Assembly: GCF_014779555.2 (NCBI RefSeq)
Contig: NZ_CP094357.1
Location: 4,588,001-4,652,000 of the forward strand
Direction of reading: 5' to 3'
DNA length: 64,000 nt
Source of the DNA: Lysobacter capsici
GTDB lineage: Bacteria; Pseudomonadota; Gammaproteobacteria; Xanthomonadales; Xanthomonadaceae
The notes under the pieces are model-generated. The model was not told the origin of the DNA, made no database searches, and was given only the letters and a program-made list of their open reading frames with translations. The position numbers and the translations under genes are program-made. Positions 7,284 to 16,035 of this stretch are shown one piece after another; the first letter of the stretch is position 1; every line of letters begins with the position of its first letter.

Positions 7284-8881
7284 TTCGTGCCGCGCCCCGT
7301 GCCGACCACGACCTCGTCGCCTTCGGCGATGTTGCCGGAGACTTCGGTCCAGCTGCCGTCGCTCGCGCCGACCCGCACCGTCACCGCCTGCGGTTCGCCC
7401 TTGACCAGTTTGTACAGCGGCACGCGGCGCGCGCTGACCAAGGCCGCGACTTCGCCGTCCCACTGCGCGCGCTGCGCCTCGCTCAGCGATTCGCGGAACG
7501 CGCCGAACTGCTGGTTGAACCGTTCGAGCATGCGCTGACGCGCGGCGCCGGACATCGCGCCGCCGCTGCGGCTGGCGTTGCGGTTGTTGTTGCCGCCACC
7601 GCCGCCGCCCGGGCCGCGTCCGCCGCCCATGATGATCGGCGCGCCGCCGCCGGGCGGTCCGCCCGCGGCGCCGGCCGGGGCCGCGGTGCGCGCGGCCATG
7701 CGCTGTTTCATCTGTTCCAGCGCGGCGTCGAACGCGGCCTGCTGGTTCGCATCGAGCTTGAGCTTCGCCGCGACCGCCGGCAGATCGTTGCCGAGTCCGC
7801 CGCGCGCGCCGCCGGGGCCGCCGGGGCCACCGGCCGCGCTGGCCGCGGCCGGGTCGTCGTCGGCCGGCTTGTAGCGCAGCGCGGCGTTGCCGACCCGCAG
7901 CACGTCGTCGCGATGACTGACTTCGATCTCGGCGTTGGCGGTCATGCCCGGCAGCAGCACGCCGTCGGGGTTGTCGACCGCGACCACCACCGGATAGGTG
8001 ATGACGTTGCTGGTGTTGGTCGCCGACAGCCGCACTTGCTGGACGCTGCCGCGGAACTTGCGGTCGGGGAAGGAATCGACGGTGAAATCGACGCTCTGAC
8101 CCGGCTTGACTTGGCCGATGTCGGCTTCGTCGATCGCCAGCACGATCTCCATCTTCGACAAGTCCTCGGCGATCTGGAACAGCACCGGCGACTGCAGGCT
8201 GGCGGCGACGGTCTGGCCGGGTTCGATGGTGCGGGTCAGAACCACGCCGTCGACCGGCGCGCGGATCACCGTGCGCTGCAGGTTCAAACGCGAGGTCTGG
8301 GTCGAGGCGATCTGCTGATTGATCTGCGCCTGCGCGCCGGCGAGCTGCGCGCGCGCCTGATCGCGCGCGGCGCGGGCGAGGTCGGCGTCGCTGCGCGCGA
8401 CCAGCTGGTTCTTGGCCAGTTCGGTCTTGCGCTGATAGTCGAGCTCGGCGTTGCGCAAGGTGGCCTGCGCGGTCGCCAGGCCGGCGCGGGCGTTGTTGAC
8501 CTGGGCGGTGCCCTGGGCGATCTGCGCCTCGTAGGTACTCGGATCGATGCGCGCGATCACCTGACCCTTGGTCACCCGATCGTTGAAATCGACCAGCACG
8601 TCGGTGACTTGCCCGGAAATCTGGCTGCCCACGTCGACGGTCGAGATCGCCGACAGCGCGCCGGTGGCCGAGATCGCCACGCGGATATCGCCGCGTTCGA
8701 CCTTGGCGGTGCGGTAGGCGCTCGCGGCCTGTTCGGCATTGCGCTGGCAGTAGAAGTACCAACCGCCGCCGGCCACCGCCAACACCACCACGGCGATCAC
8801 GATGCGCTTGGGCCAGGGCGACCGGCGCGGGCGCAGGGTCTTGTTCGGGCTGGACGGGGAGGTCGGCTTGGCTGCGCTCAT
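7280..8881 (-). CDS. MacA-like periplasmic adaptor with Gly-rich insertion
   Basis: A 533-residue HlyD/MacA-family membrane fusion protein. It has a basic N-terminus and one membrane anchor (about 27-45), a biotinyl-lipoyl half (VDVGSQISGQVTDVLVDFND), a long coiled-coil hairpin (AQVNNARAGLATAQATL and onward), the second lipoyl half (TVIRAPVDGVVLTRTIEPGQTV), a beta-barrel and a C-terminal membrane-proximal domain. It should link the MacB-like permease to an outer-membrane TolC channel, which is not encoded here. Unusual: about residues 345-470 is an insertion rich in Gly, Pro and Ala with a GGGRGPGGGGGGNNN tract, flanked by helical pieces (LDANQQAAFDAALEQMKQRM; LSEAQRAQWDGE) resembling the LTXXQ motif of Spy/CpxP-type proteins. 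No strong Shine-Dalgarno precedes the ATG. Confidence 0.9.
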   Translation of the reverse strand: MSAAKPTSPSSPNKTLRPRRSPWPKRIVIAVVVLAVAGGGWYFYCQRNAEQAASAYRTAKVERGDIRVAISATGALSAISTVDVGSQISGQVTDVLVDFNDRVTKGQVIARIDPSTYEAQIAQGTAQVNNARAGLATAQATLRNAELDYQRKTELAKNQLVARSDADLARAARDQARAQLAGAQAQINQQIASTQTSRLNLQRTVIRAPVDGVVLTRTIEPGQTVAASLQSPVLFQIAEDLSKMEIVLAIDEADIGQVKPGQSVDFTVDSFPDRKFRGSVQQVRLSATNTSNVITYPVVVAVDNPDGVLLPGMTANAEIEVSHRDDVLRVGNAALRYKPADDDPAAASAAGGPGGPGGARGGLGNDLPAVAAKLKLDANQQAAFDAALEQMKQRMAARTAAPAGAAGGPPGGGAPIIMGGGRGPGGGGGGNNNRNASRSGGAMSGAARQRMLERFNQQFGAFRESLSEAQRAQWDGEVAALVSARRVPLYKLVKGEPQAVTVRVGASDGSWTEVSGNIAEGDEVVVGTGRGTK

Positions 8882-9141
8882 GGAGTTCGGTTCGAAGGCT
8901 ATGGAGGCGCGAACGCGCGCGGCTGAACAGGGTTGACACTCGCGCTGCGATTGACCGCTTTTGGCGCGATCGGTTCAGTTTCGTCATGGGGCATCGATAC
9001 GGCAAGCGCGGTGGACGCGGGCCGTCGCGATGCCGTCCGCGGAAGTCCATGGATGCACGGATGCGATGGGGCGGCGAAACGTCGCGCGGTGCGTTCGCCA
9101 CGGTTGTCGCGGCGCGGCGCGCGCCGGTACAGCGGTGGCGA

Positions 9142-10437
9142 TCAGCCCGACAGATCGAAATGCAGATCGGCGGTGTAACGAAGATCTTTCGCGCCCGTGC
9201 GCAGCCGGGTGGCTTCGTGCTTGCGCGCATGCGGCGGCGCGACGAGGCCCTGCGCCACCCGCCGCACCCCGGTGGTCTTCGCAAGGCCGGTGCACCAGGC
9301 CTGCCAGCGCTGGCCGTTGCGACGGTCGCGATAGCCCACGCCTTCGAGCTGTTCGGGGATGACCGGCGCCGGCGTAAGCACATCGAGGTATTCGACCAGG
9401 CCGCGCTCGGGACCGTCGTCGTCGGCCACCGCGTGGCAGTACACCGCGGTCCACAGGTCTTCGCGCAGACGCACCGCGTACACGTCGCCGGCCGCGACCG
9501 GCCCAGGCAGCGAGCGTCCGGCCACGCGCGGCGCGGTCGCGCGCCTGGGCTTGGCCGCCACTGGCAACGACGACGGCCGCGTCGCGGGTTTGCGAATAGC
9601 GCCGAACAAACGTTCGACCACCGCCGTGTTGATGCCGTCGTCGGCGCTCCACCACGCCAGCGGCGCCGGCACTTCGACCCGGGTGTTGGGCCGCTGATCG
9701 CGTTCGACCGCGCTGGTCCAGGCGGTGACCAGGCCCGGGTGCCCGGCGTTTTCGATCACGCTGATGAAGGACAAGGCCTCGAGCGTGGACTCGCAGCGAT
9801 AGACCGTGTTGGCGCTGAGCAGCTTGGCGGCCTTGAGCTGCTTGCGCGCGACGCTGTAGCGGCTGCCCGCGGGCAATCGGGCGAGCAGTTCGAGCAGGCT
9901 GTGGAAGGTCCAGGCATCGTGTTCGCCCGGTTGCGGCCAGGCTGGATCGGCGAGCGCGAATTCCAGCGCGGCCACCGCTTCGACCGGGCCGTAACTGCCC
10001 CAGCCGGTGCCCTGGATCGAGCGGAACAGCGCGCGTTCGGTCAGATCGAGCGGGCCGCGCGCGTCGTGGAAACACACCCGGCAGATCGGGTTGCTCTCGC
10101 TCATCGGCAGGAACTCGTGCGCCGGCATCGCCAGGCCCAGACAGGCGGCGGGCAAGACCGATTGCCAGCTCAGGTCGGCGCTGGTCAGCGAAGTGACGAA
10201 GGCATCGGCCGCCTTGTCCAGATCGATGCGCGCGGCCAGGGCGCGCAATCGCGTCACCGCTTCGTCGTGCGTGCTCGTGCTCAGTGCGTTGGGCGGCAGT
10301 CCGGCCGCATCGAGCGCTTGCAGGTCCTGCGCCGAGAACGTGTTCGGCACCTTGTGCAGATAGCGTCCGTCGGCATCGAAATAAGTGGTGCCGTCGAGAT
10401 AGATGCGTTCGAGCAGACCACGGATATCCGGATTCAT
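9142..10437 (-). CDS. Protein of unknown function, 431 residues
   Basis: I do not recognise a named family. The protein is soluble-looking, with no signal peptide or membrane segment. It has a Cys-x2-Cys-x-His element near residue 118 (CRVCFHD). A helical middle reads LLELLARLPAGSRYSVARKQLKAAKLL, followed by a short block with many aromatics (APLAWWSADDGINTAVVERLFG). After a basic Pro-rich linker, a C-terminal part (GDVYAVRLREDLWTAVYCHAV) could be a small beta-domain. It stands alone, 149 bp from the histidine kinase gene and 260 bp from the adaptor gene, in the same orientation as both. Coding composition matches the neighbours, so it is a real gene. Confidence 0.75.
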   Translation of the reverse strand: MNPDIRGLLERIYLDGTTYFDADGRYLHKVPNTFSAQDLQALDAAGLPPNALSTSTHDEAVTRLRALAARIDLDKAADAFVTSLTSADLSWQSVLPAACLGLAMPAHEFLPMSESNPICRVCFHDARGPLDLTERALFRSIQGTGWGSYGPVEAVAALEFALADPAWPQPGEHDAWTFHSLLELLARLPAGSRYSVARKQLKAAKLLSANTVYRCESTLEALSFISVIENAGHPGLVTAWTSAVERDQRPNTRVEVPAPLAWWSADDGINTAVVERLFGAIRKPATRPSSLPVAAKPRRATAPRVAGRSLPGPVAAGDVYAVRLREDLWTAVYCHAVADDDGPERGLVEYLDVLTPAPVIPEQLEGVGYRDRRNGQRWQAWCTGLAKTTGVRRVAQGLVAPPHARKHEATRLRTGAKDLRYTADLHFDLSG

Positions 10438-10586
10438 GACGGCGACGGCTACTGCGCGTTGATCGGCCGACTATAACCGCGCTGGTTGTGTCGTCGCAGC
10501 GCTGGTGTGCGTGCGCAGGCCATCAGGACGAGGAAGGCGAATCGGCACGCACACAGGCGCGCGGAAACGATGCGGCCAGCCGTCGC

Positions 10587-11918
10587 TCAGGCTTCCGGCA
10601 CCCGCGGCGCCGGCAGGATCGCGCCGCCCAATACCGTGGCCGCGCTCGGCTTGAAGCGGATCACCGCGGTGGTGCCCTGCTCCGGCGCGCTGGTCAGGGT
10701 GACCGGCCAACCGAAACGTTCGCCCAGACGGCGCACGATCGACAAGCCCATGCCCTTGCCATCGCTGGCGGAAAAATCGGCGCGGTAGAACGGGGTGAAG
10801 GCCTTGGTCAGCGTTTCCACCGACATGCCGATGCCGGTGTCGCGGATCTCGATGCAGTCGCGGCTCAGATACACGTCGATGCGGCCGGCATCGGTGAAGC
10901 GCACCGCGTTGCTGAGCAGGTTGCCGATCATCACTCCGAGCGCATGCGGCGGCGCGGTCAGGCGCGGACCGCCTTCGTCGTACAGGTGCAGCTCGACCGG
11001 CTTGCCGTTGAGCAACGGCAGGATGCGTTCCATCTCGTTGTCGACGATGTCGCGCACCGCGAATTCCTCCGACTGCGGCTCGACGTCGGATTCGCGCGCC
11101 AGGATCAGGAAGGCGTCGATCACCGCCTCCATGTCGCGGCCGGCGCGCTGCACCCGCAGCAGCGAGCGCTGCGCGCGCAGCGGCGTGTCCGGATCGGCCA
11201 GCATCAGGTCGGTGGCGACCCGGATCACGGTCAGCGGGGTGCGCAGTTCGTGGCTGGCATCGCGAGTGAAATCGCGCTCGCGCTGGACGAAATCGCTGAC
11301 CCGTTCGGCCAGGCCGCTGAGCGCGCTCGACAGGCGGCGCACTTCGCTGCCGGGGTCGTAGGGGAATTTGATCGGCTCGATCAGGCTGGTGTCGGGATCG
11401 CGCGGGTCCCATTGCGAGACCACGTTGGCCAGCCAGCTGACCGGCGACACCAGCCGCTTGGAGGTGCGGTAGGTATGCCAGGAAATCAGGTAGGTGGTCA
11501 GCAGCGACAGCAGCAGCGAGAACAAGCCGGTGTAGAGGATGGCCTCGTCGATCAGCTCGGTCGCGTAGACCATGTAGAAGGTGCCGGCGTCGCGCCGGTC
11601 CACCAGCACCACCCGGCCGCCGCCGGGCAGGTTGTGCAGGCCCGAGTCGGCGCCGCGGATCGCCGCCGGCAGCAGCGAATCGCTGGCCCCGGCCGGAACG
11701 AAATGGCCGCGCGTGGTCGAGGTGCGCGGCAACGGGTAATCGACATCGCGGGTGCGTCCTGCCCAGTAGTCGTCGGCCTCGCGCTGCATGCGCTGTTCCA
11801 GCACGACGTGGCGCACCGCGAGCCCCGCCAGGAGAATACCCAGCGTGATCGCGATGCTGCCGATCACGGCTTGCAGAATGAACGCAAGCTTGATCTTGCG
11901 CGGGAGCCCTTGCGGCAT
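10587..11918 (-). CDS. Sensor histidine kinase of an OmpR-type pair
   Basis: A 443-residue inner-membrane kinase. TM1 is about residues 11-36, a ~90-residue periplasmic sensor lies between, and TM2 is about 127-147. A linker leads to the dimerisation helix with phospho-acceptor His223 (DASHELRTPLTVIR). The ATPase domain has N-box NLLSNAVRF (333-341), G1 DTGIGM (360-365), the F-box FTPFYRAD and G2 DGKGMGLS (387-394). It follows the response regulator gene after 15 bp, so the two act as a pair. The signal is not predictable from the short periplasmic domain. Confidence 0.93.
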   Translation of the reverse strand: MPQGLPRKIKLAFILQAVIGSIAITLGILLAGLAVRHVVLEQRMQREADDYWAGRTRDVDYPLPRTSTTRGHFVPAGASDSLLPAAIRGADSGLHNLPGGGRVVLVDRRDAGTFYMVYATELIDEAILYTGLFSLLLSLLTTYLISWHTYRTSKRLVSPVSWLANVVSQWDPRDPDTSLIEPIKFPYDPGSEVRRLSSALSGLAERVSDFVQRERDFTRDASHELRTPLTVIRVATDLMLADPDTPLRAQRSLLRVQRAGRDMEAVIDAFLILARESDVEPQSEEFAVRDIVDNEMERILPLLNGKPVELHLYDEGGPRLTAPPHALGVMIGNLLSNAVRFTDAGRIDVYLSRDCIEIRDTGIGMSVETLTKAFTPFYRADFSASDGKGMGLSIVRRLGERFGWPVTLTSAPEQGTTAVIRFKPSAATVLGGAILPAPRVPEA

Positions 11919-11933
11919 GGCGGCGAAACCGCG

Positions 11934-12644
11934 TCAGTCCGGCGGCTGGGAAATGTCCGCCACGCGATAGCCGGCGCTTTGCACGGTGTGCAGCAGTTGC
12001 TTGCCGAACGGCTTGTCGATGGTCTTGCGCAGGTTGTACAGATGGCTGCGCAGGGTGTCCGAATCGGGCAGGCCGTTGCCCCAGATCTCGCGTTCGATTT
12101 CCTGGCGGCTGACCACGCGCGGCGATTCGCGCATCAGGATGGTCAGCAGGCGCAGGCCGATCGGCGAGAGCTGCAATTCGCTGCCGCCGCGGGTGACCCG
12201 CAGGCTGGCCGGATCGAGCACCAGATCGGCGACCTTGAGCACTTCGCCGCCGACCTGGCGGCGTTCGCGACGGATCAGTGCGCGCAGGCGCGCTTCCAGT
12301 TCCTGGATCGCGAACGGCTTGGTCAGGTAATCGTCGGCGCCGGCGCTCAGGCCGGTGAGTTTTTCGTCGAGCGTGTCGCGCGCGGTCAGCATCAGCACCG
12401 GGGTGGACTTGCGCGCTTCCTCGCGCAGCTTCTTGCAGACCTCGATGCCGTCCATGCGCGGCAGCATCAGGTCCAGCACGATCACGTCGTAGCTGTTCTC
12501 GGTGGCCAGACGGTAGCCGTCGAGGCCGTCGGCTGCGTAATCGACCTCGAAACCGCGGCTTTCGAGGTATTCACCGACCATCTCGGAGATATTGCGGTTG
12601 TCTTCGACGATAAGGACCAGACCCCCGTCTCTCGTACCCTGCAT
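11934..12644 (-). CDS. OmpR-family response regulator
   Basis: A 236-residue transcription factor. The start at 12644 has GGAGAGG upstream and gives a normal length; the frame is open 15 codons further. The receiver domain has the acidic pair at Glu14/Asp15, phospho-Asp58 (VLDLMLP), the Thr of MLTARD and the Lys of LTKPF. The C-terminal winged-helix domain (RVTRGGSELQLSPIGLRLL to SAGYRVADI) carries the recognition helix SDTLRSHLYNLRKTI. The cognate kinase is the next gene. It is divergent from the DUF486 gene, and the 130-bp space between them should hold both promoters. Confidence 0.95.
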   Translation of the reverse strand: MQGTRDGGLVLIVEDNRNISEMVGEYLESRGFEVDYAADGLDGYRLATENSYDVIVLDLMLPRMDGIEVCKKLREEARKSTPVLMLTARDTLDEKLTGLSAGADDYLTKPFAIQELEARLRALIRRERRQVGGEVLKVADLVLDPASLRVTRGGSELQLSPIGLRLLTILMRESPRVVSRQEIEREIWGNGLPDSDTLRSHLYNLRKTIDKPFGKQLLHTVQSAGYRVADISQPPD

Positions 12645-12774
12645 GCAGCCTCTCCATTCCTTCAGTTTTGTGAAGGTTGCCCTCCACAAGGTGGACGGCC
12701 CGTGAAGGCGGTGGCTACGCTGGCCCTTAATCTCACCATCCCTGTGCCTTCCCTTTCATCCCTCCGGACTTCCG

Positions 12775-13116
12775 ATGCTCGCCGACCGCCTCTATCCGAT
12801 CCTGCTGTTGCTGGGGTCCAACATCTTCATGACCTTCGCCTGGTACGGACACCTGAAGTACAAGTCCTCGCCGCTGGTGCTGGCGATCGCGGTCAGTTGG
12901 GGCATCGCCCTGTTCGAGTACTGCCTGCAGGTGCCGGCCAACCGCATGGGCAGCGCGGTGTACTCGGCGCCGCAGCTCAAGGGCATGCAGGAGGTGATCA
13001 CCCTGCTGGTGTTCGCGGGGTTCTCGGTCTGGTACCTGGGCGAGCCGATGAAGTGGAACCACTGGGCCGGGTTCGGCCTGATCGTGGTGGCGGCGTGGCT
13101 GATCTTCCTGGAATGA
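12775..13116 (+). CDS. DUF486 / DMT-like small membrane protein
   Basis: A 113-residue protein with four hydrophobic segments. It begins MLADRLYPILLLLGSNIFMTFAWYG and carries the family's PANRMGSAVYSAPQLK segment between TM2 and TM3. It matches the DUF486 family of small inner-membrane proteins related to the drug/metabolite transporter fold; function unknown. Its stop overlaps the start of the next gene as ATGA. It is divergent from the two-component pair. Confidence 0.88.
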   Translation: MLADRLYPILLLLGSNIFMTFAWYGHLKYKSSPLVLAIAVSWGIALFEYCLQVPANRMGSAVYSAPQLKGMQEVITLLVFAGFSVWYLGEPMKWNHWAGFGLIVVAAWLIFLE

Positions 13117-13751
13117 GCCGCGGCATGACGCCTTCTGGCGCCCCGCCGAGCGTGGACATCGGCCTGTACGACCTGCTCGGCGACTATCTGGTCCACGGCG
13201 ATCTGGCGCCGCGCCCGCAGCTGGGGCTGTTCCCCGACGACAAGCCGCGCATGCTCGCCGAGGGCTTCGAACCGGTCGGCGAACCGGCTGAATTCCACAT
13301 GCTGGAAAAGGACGTGTCGATCCGCCATCGGCGCGGCTGGTTTGCGGCCACGCTCAAGCCGTTCTATTACGGCGACCGCTACATCAGCACCGGCCTGGCC
13401 CTGCCATGGCGGCGGCTGCGCCTGTCCTCGCTGCTGCGCTGGCTGCGCACGCACCACCCGGCGCGGGCGCGGCTGCTGTTCCATCTGGTCGACGCCGAAC
13501 AAGGCGCGCTGCTGGTCGGCGAGACCACCGCGTTCCATTTCCATCGCCAGGGTCGGCGCTATTACGTCACCACGATCGAGACCGGCCGCGCGGCCGGCGA
13601 AAAGCCGCAATGGCAGTACAGCGCCGCGGATTGGGTCAGGCGGCTGATGAGCGAGTTCGGCGACGTGGCGCGGATGCGCGCCCTGGCCGGGGGCGATGCC
13701 GACGTGCTGACGGCGCTGGCCGAAATCGAGCCCTGCTTCAGCGGCGACTGA
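13113..13751 (+). CDS. Protein of unknown function coupled to DUF486 gene
   Basis: A 212-residue soluble-looking protein starting at the ATG that overlaps the DUF486 stop by 4 bp, which argues for translational coupling. Recognisable blocks are SVDIGLYDLLGDYLVHGDLAPRP, EFHMLEKDVSIRHRRGWF, YGDRYISTGLALPW and FHLVDAEQGALLVGETTAFHFHR. It is rich in Arg, Leu and aromatic residues and has no signal peptide. I do not recognise the family. It ends 30 bp from the convergent pseudogene at 13782. Confidence 0.8.
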   Translation: MSRGMTPSGAPPSVDIGLYDLLGDYLVHGDLAPRPQLGLFPDDKPRMLAEGFEPVGEPAEFHMLEKDVSIRHRRGWFAATLKPFYYGDRYISTGLALPWRRLRLSSLLRWLRTHHPARARLLFHLVDAEQGALLVGETTAFHFHRQGRRYYVTTIETGRAAGEKPQWQYSAADWVRRLMSEFGDVARMRALAGGDADVLTALAEIEPCFSGD

Positions 13752-13781
13752 TCGGCTGCGCGGTTCGCTTGCAGGGCCGCG

Positions 13782-14387
13782 TCAGGGACCGCAGAGCGAT
13801 TCGACTTCGACCTCGCGCGTCCACATGTTGTCGTGGATCCGCATCGTCAGCACGCCGCGCCACAGCGTGCGCGTGCTGTCGTCGTCCTCGCCGCGCGCCT
13901 ATCCGGGCGGCTGCGCGATCCAATCGCCGTCGCCGTTCTCGACGAATCGCCGCGGCGGTTGCAGACGCAGATGCGCCCACACCCCGTCGGCCGGCGCCGC
14001 CCACTCCAGATCCGCGCCGCGCTGGCCCTGCACGGTCCTGGCTTCGACATCGAAATCGCCGTCGCTGCGGCGCAAGGTCAGCGCGCGGCCGCTCAGCGAG
14101 ACGAACAAGGCCGGCCAGGCGGCCAGGTCGGAGCGGTCGTCGTCGTCCGCGCGCCAGACCGTCGCCAGCACCGCATCGCGTTCGCGCTCGCCTTCGCCCC
14201 GCTGCGGCGCGGCCGGGCGCATACGCACGATGGGACAGGTCTTGCTGTCCATGGCCTGATCGAGCCAGGCCGAACGGCGCATCGGCAGATCGGGTCCGGC
14301 GATCTGCCCCACGCTGGCGGGCGCGGTCGGCGGCGCGAGGCACAGCGCCGCGAGCAGTGCGAGCACGACGGGGCGGATCGATGGCAT
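13782..14387 (-). pseudogene. Secreted protein gene interrupted by an in-frame TAG
   Basis: The ATG at 14387 follows AAGGA at 8 nt and starts a signal peptide (MPSIRPVVLALLAALCLA, cut near APAS). The frame runs 162 codons to a TAG at 13901-13899. Beyond it the same frame stays open 38 more codons with ordinary protein composition (EDDDSTRTLWRGVLTMRIHD, then VEVESLCGP) and ends at TGA 13784-13782. The complete product would be 201 residues, with one Cys near residue 52 (SKTCPIV) and one near the end that could form a disulfide. A single base change would restore the frame. This is a recent nonsense mutation, a sequencing error or, least likely, readthrough. The function is not recognised. Confidence 0.7.
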
Positions 14388-14506
14388 GGCGTTGCGTCCT
14401 TGCGTTGCGTGTGGGTGGAGCATGGCGCTGATCGTCGTGCCGATCGGATCGGATGAGCCGACCAGATGAGCCGGATCGGATGAAAGCGGCCGCGTGGCGA
14501 CAGCCT

Positions 14507-14812
14507 TCAGAATTTTATCTTGCCGGTGAGGATGTCCTTGAACATCACCCAATCGCCGACGAAGGAATACAGCGGATGCTTGAAGGTCGCCGGCCGGTTC
14601 TTCTCGAAGAAGAAATGCCCGACCCAGGCGAAGCCGTAGCCGCACACTAACGCGCCCAGCAGCAGCCACGGTCGGCCGCTGAAGATCGCCAGCGCGAGCA
14701 GGATCAACACACCCCAACTGCCGATGAAATGCAGGCGCCGGCTGGTGCGGTTGCTGTGCTCGCTCAGATAGAACGGATAGAACTCGCTGAAGCTTGCGAA
14801 ACGGCTGGCCAT
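14507..14812 (-). CDS. DUF962 / Mpo1-like membrane protein
   Basis: A 101-residue protein with a strong ribosome site (AGGAGGA, 5 nt before the ATG). The family start RFASFSEFYPFYLSEHSNRTSRRLHF is followed by two hydrophobic segments and the conserved VGHFFFEKNRPATFKHPLYS block with its His. DUF962 proteins are related to yeast Mpo1, an iron-dependent 2-hydroxy fatty-acid dioxygenase. Activity in bacteria is inference. Its 5' end overlaps the 3' end of the next upstream gene by 49 bp in another frame. Confidence 0.9.
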   Translation of the reverse strand: MASRFASFSEFYPFYLSEHSNRTSRRLHFIGSWGVLILLALAIFSGRPWLLLGALVCGYGFAWVGHFFFEKNRPATFKHPLYSFVGDWVMFKDILTGKIKF

Positions 14813-15240
14813 CGATTCCTCCTGCTCGCTGTCATGCCTGCGGTTGTGCTGGTTGTTGGGCCGCGCATGCGGCGCCGCGGTTGTTTCAGTTGCCTGGCCA
14901 AGTGGCGATTGCGCAGCCAGATCGCCACGCCGGACACGGCCAGGATCGCGCCCATCGCGGTCAGCTTATTGAACCACCCGCGCTCGCCGAAACCGAAACG
15001 GAACAGTAGCGCGCCCAGCAGCAACGGAAATATCACCACGACGACACTTCCGCGCCGGGCCTGGCGGAAACTGGCTTCGCTGTTGGCGATCAGCGCGTCG
15101 CCGCGGCGCACCCGCGCCTCGCATTCGTCCGAACACACCAGCGACTGCCCTGGGTGGCGCACCCACTGCGCGCATCCGCCTCGCCCGCAGGCGCGGCGGA
15201 TGCCGAGGGCTGCGCTGGGGGCGTGGCGGTAGCGGCGCAT
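14764..15240 (-). CDS. Small membrane protein with N-terminal Cys cluster, unknown
   Basis: A 158-residue frame. A Cys-rich head (CGRGGCAQWV then LVCSDECEARV) looks like a small zinc-ribbon. It is followed by an amphipathic helix, two hydrophobic segments (VVVVIFPLLLGALLFRFGFG; LTAMGAILAVSGVAIWL) and a basic tail. The last ~30 residues overlap the DUF962 gene and look uninformative, so the conserved protein may end earlier. I do not recognise a named family. Coding sense is supported by the Cys pattern and membrane segments rather than by a good start site, and the exact start is uncertain. Confidence 0.6.
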   Translation of the reverse strand: MRRYRHAPSAALGIRRACGRGGCAQWVRHPGQSLVCSDECEARVRRGDALIANSEASFRQARRGSVVVVIFPLLLGALLFRFGFGERGWFNKLTAMGAILAVSGVAIWLRNRHLARQLKQPRRRMRGPTTSTTAGMTASRRNRWPAVSQASASSIRSI

Positions 15241-15318
15241 GGGCGTGGGGTCCGGTATTCCGGGATTGCCTGGATCGTGAACCGGGCGCTGGCGCGCTGC
15301 AAGTCACGGGCGTGACGG

Positions 15319-15975
15319 CTAATCCTCGACCTTGCCGCCGAATATGCCACGCGCCTTGAGCACGGTGCGTTTCTTGACCTCGAACAGATCCTGCACCGGC
15401 GTTCCGGTCAGGCAATAGGCTTTGTCCTCGTCGAGGCGGAAATCGCGCCTGGAAAACTCGCGAGGAGTCGGATAATCCCACCAGTGTTCGCCCAAGGGAT
15501 GATAGGCCTCGGGACCGAAACGCATGGGCCGGGCCCAAGCGATGCCACGCCGCTCTTTGGTATCGCTCTCGCCGACCGGCCCGCATCCGGCCCAAACGCC
15601 TGAGCGATTGAGAAACACCGGATAGAACTGGTACTTCTGGTGATACAGCTTGCCGTTCGCGCGCGAAACGAACAGCAACGAATGGGGAAACGCTTCGAAC
15701 GCCGGCCGGCCACGGTGATCGTAGGCCTCGAACTCGATCGTATCGCCGTCGTAATGGCCGTAGACGATCTGCTTGATCCGGAATTTCGCCTTGAACGCGA
15801 CGTCCATGAGAATTGTATTGGGTCCCAGGACGGGTTCGAATTCCTCGACCGAGATCTTCTCGCCGACGAACACGATCAGGTTTTCCTCGGGTCCGGATTC
15901 AGCGTGCGCGGCATGAGCGGGCAACCCGCCCACGATCAGCCCCATCGTCGCCAACCAGCGCATCGTGCACTTCAT
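15319..15975 (-). CDS. Exported protein of unknown function
   Basis: A 218-residue protein. The ATG at 15975 is preferred over 15993 because GGAG lies 6 nt before it and the signal peptide then starts directly (MKCTMRWLATMGLIVGG, cut after AHAAHA). The mature part has a beta-rich start (NLIVFVGEKISVEEFEP, ILMDVAFKAKFRIKQIVYGHYDGDTIEFEAYD) resembling the NTR/TIMP-like folds of some exported proteins. A middle follows with FPHSLLFVSRANGKLYHQKYQF, then a Cys-containing GVWAGCGPVGES block. Two Cys in the mature part could pair. The function is not recognised. It is less GC-rich than its neighbours. Confidence 0.75.
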   Translation of the reverse strand: MKCTMRWLATMGLIVGGLPAHAAHAESGPEENLIVFVGEKISVEEFEPVLGPNTILMDVAFKAKFRIKQIVYGHYDGDTIEFEAYDHRGRPAFEAFPHSLLFVSRANGKLYHQKYQFYPVFLNRSGVWAGCGPVGESDTKERRGIAWARPMRFGPEAYHPLGEHWWDYPTPREFSRRDFRLDEDKAYCLTGTPVQDLFEVKKRTVLKARGIFGGKVED

Positions 15976-16035
15976 CGCGTTCTCCATGACCACCCGTCGC
16001 GATGATGCTCGGCCAATCGTCGCGACGCCGCAAGC

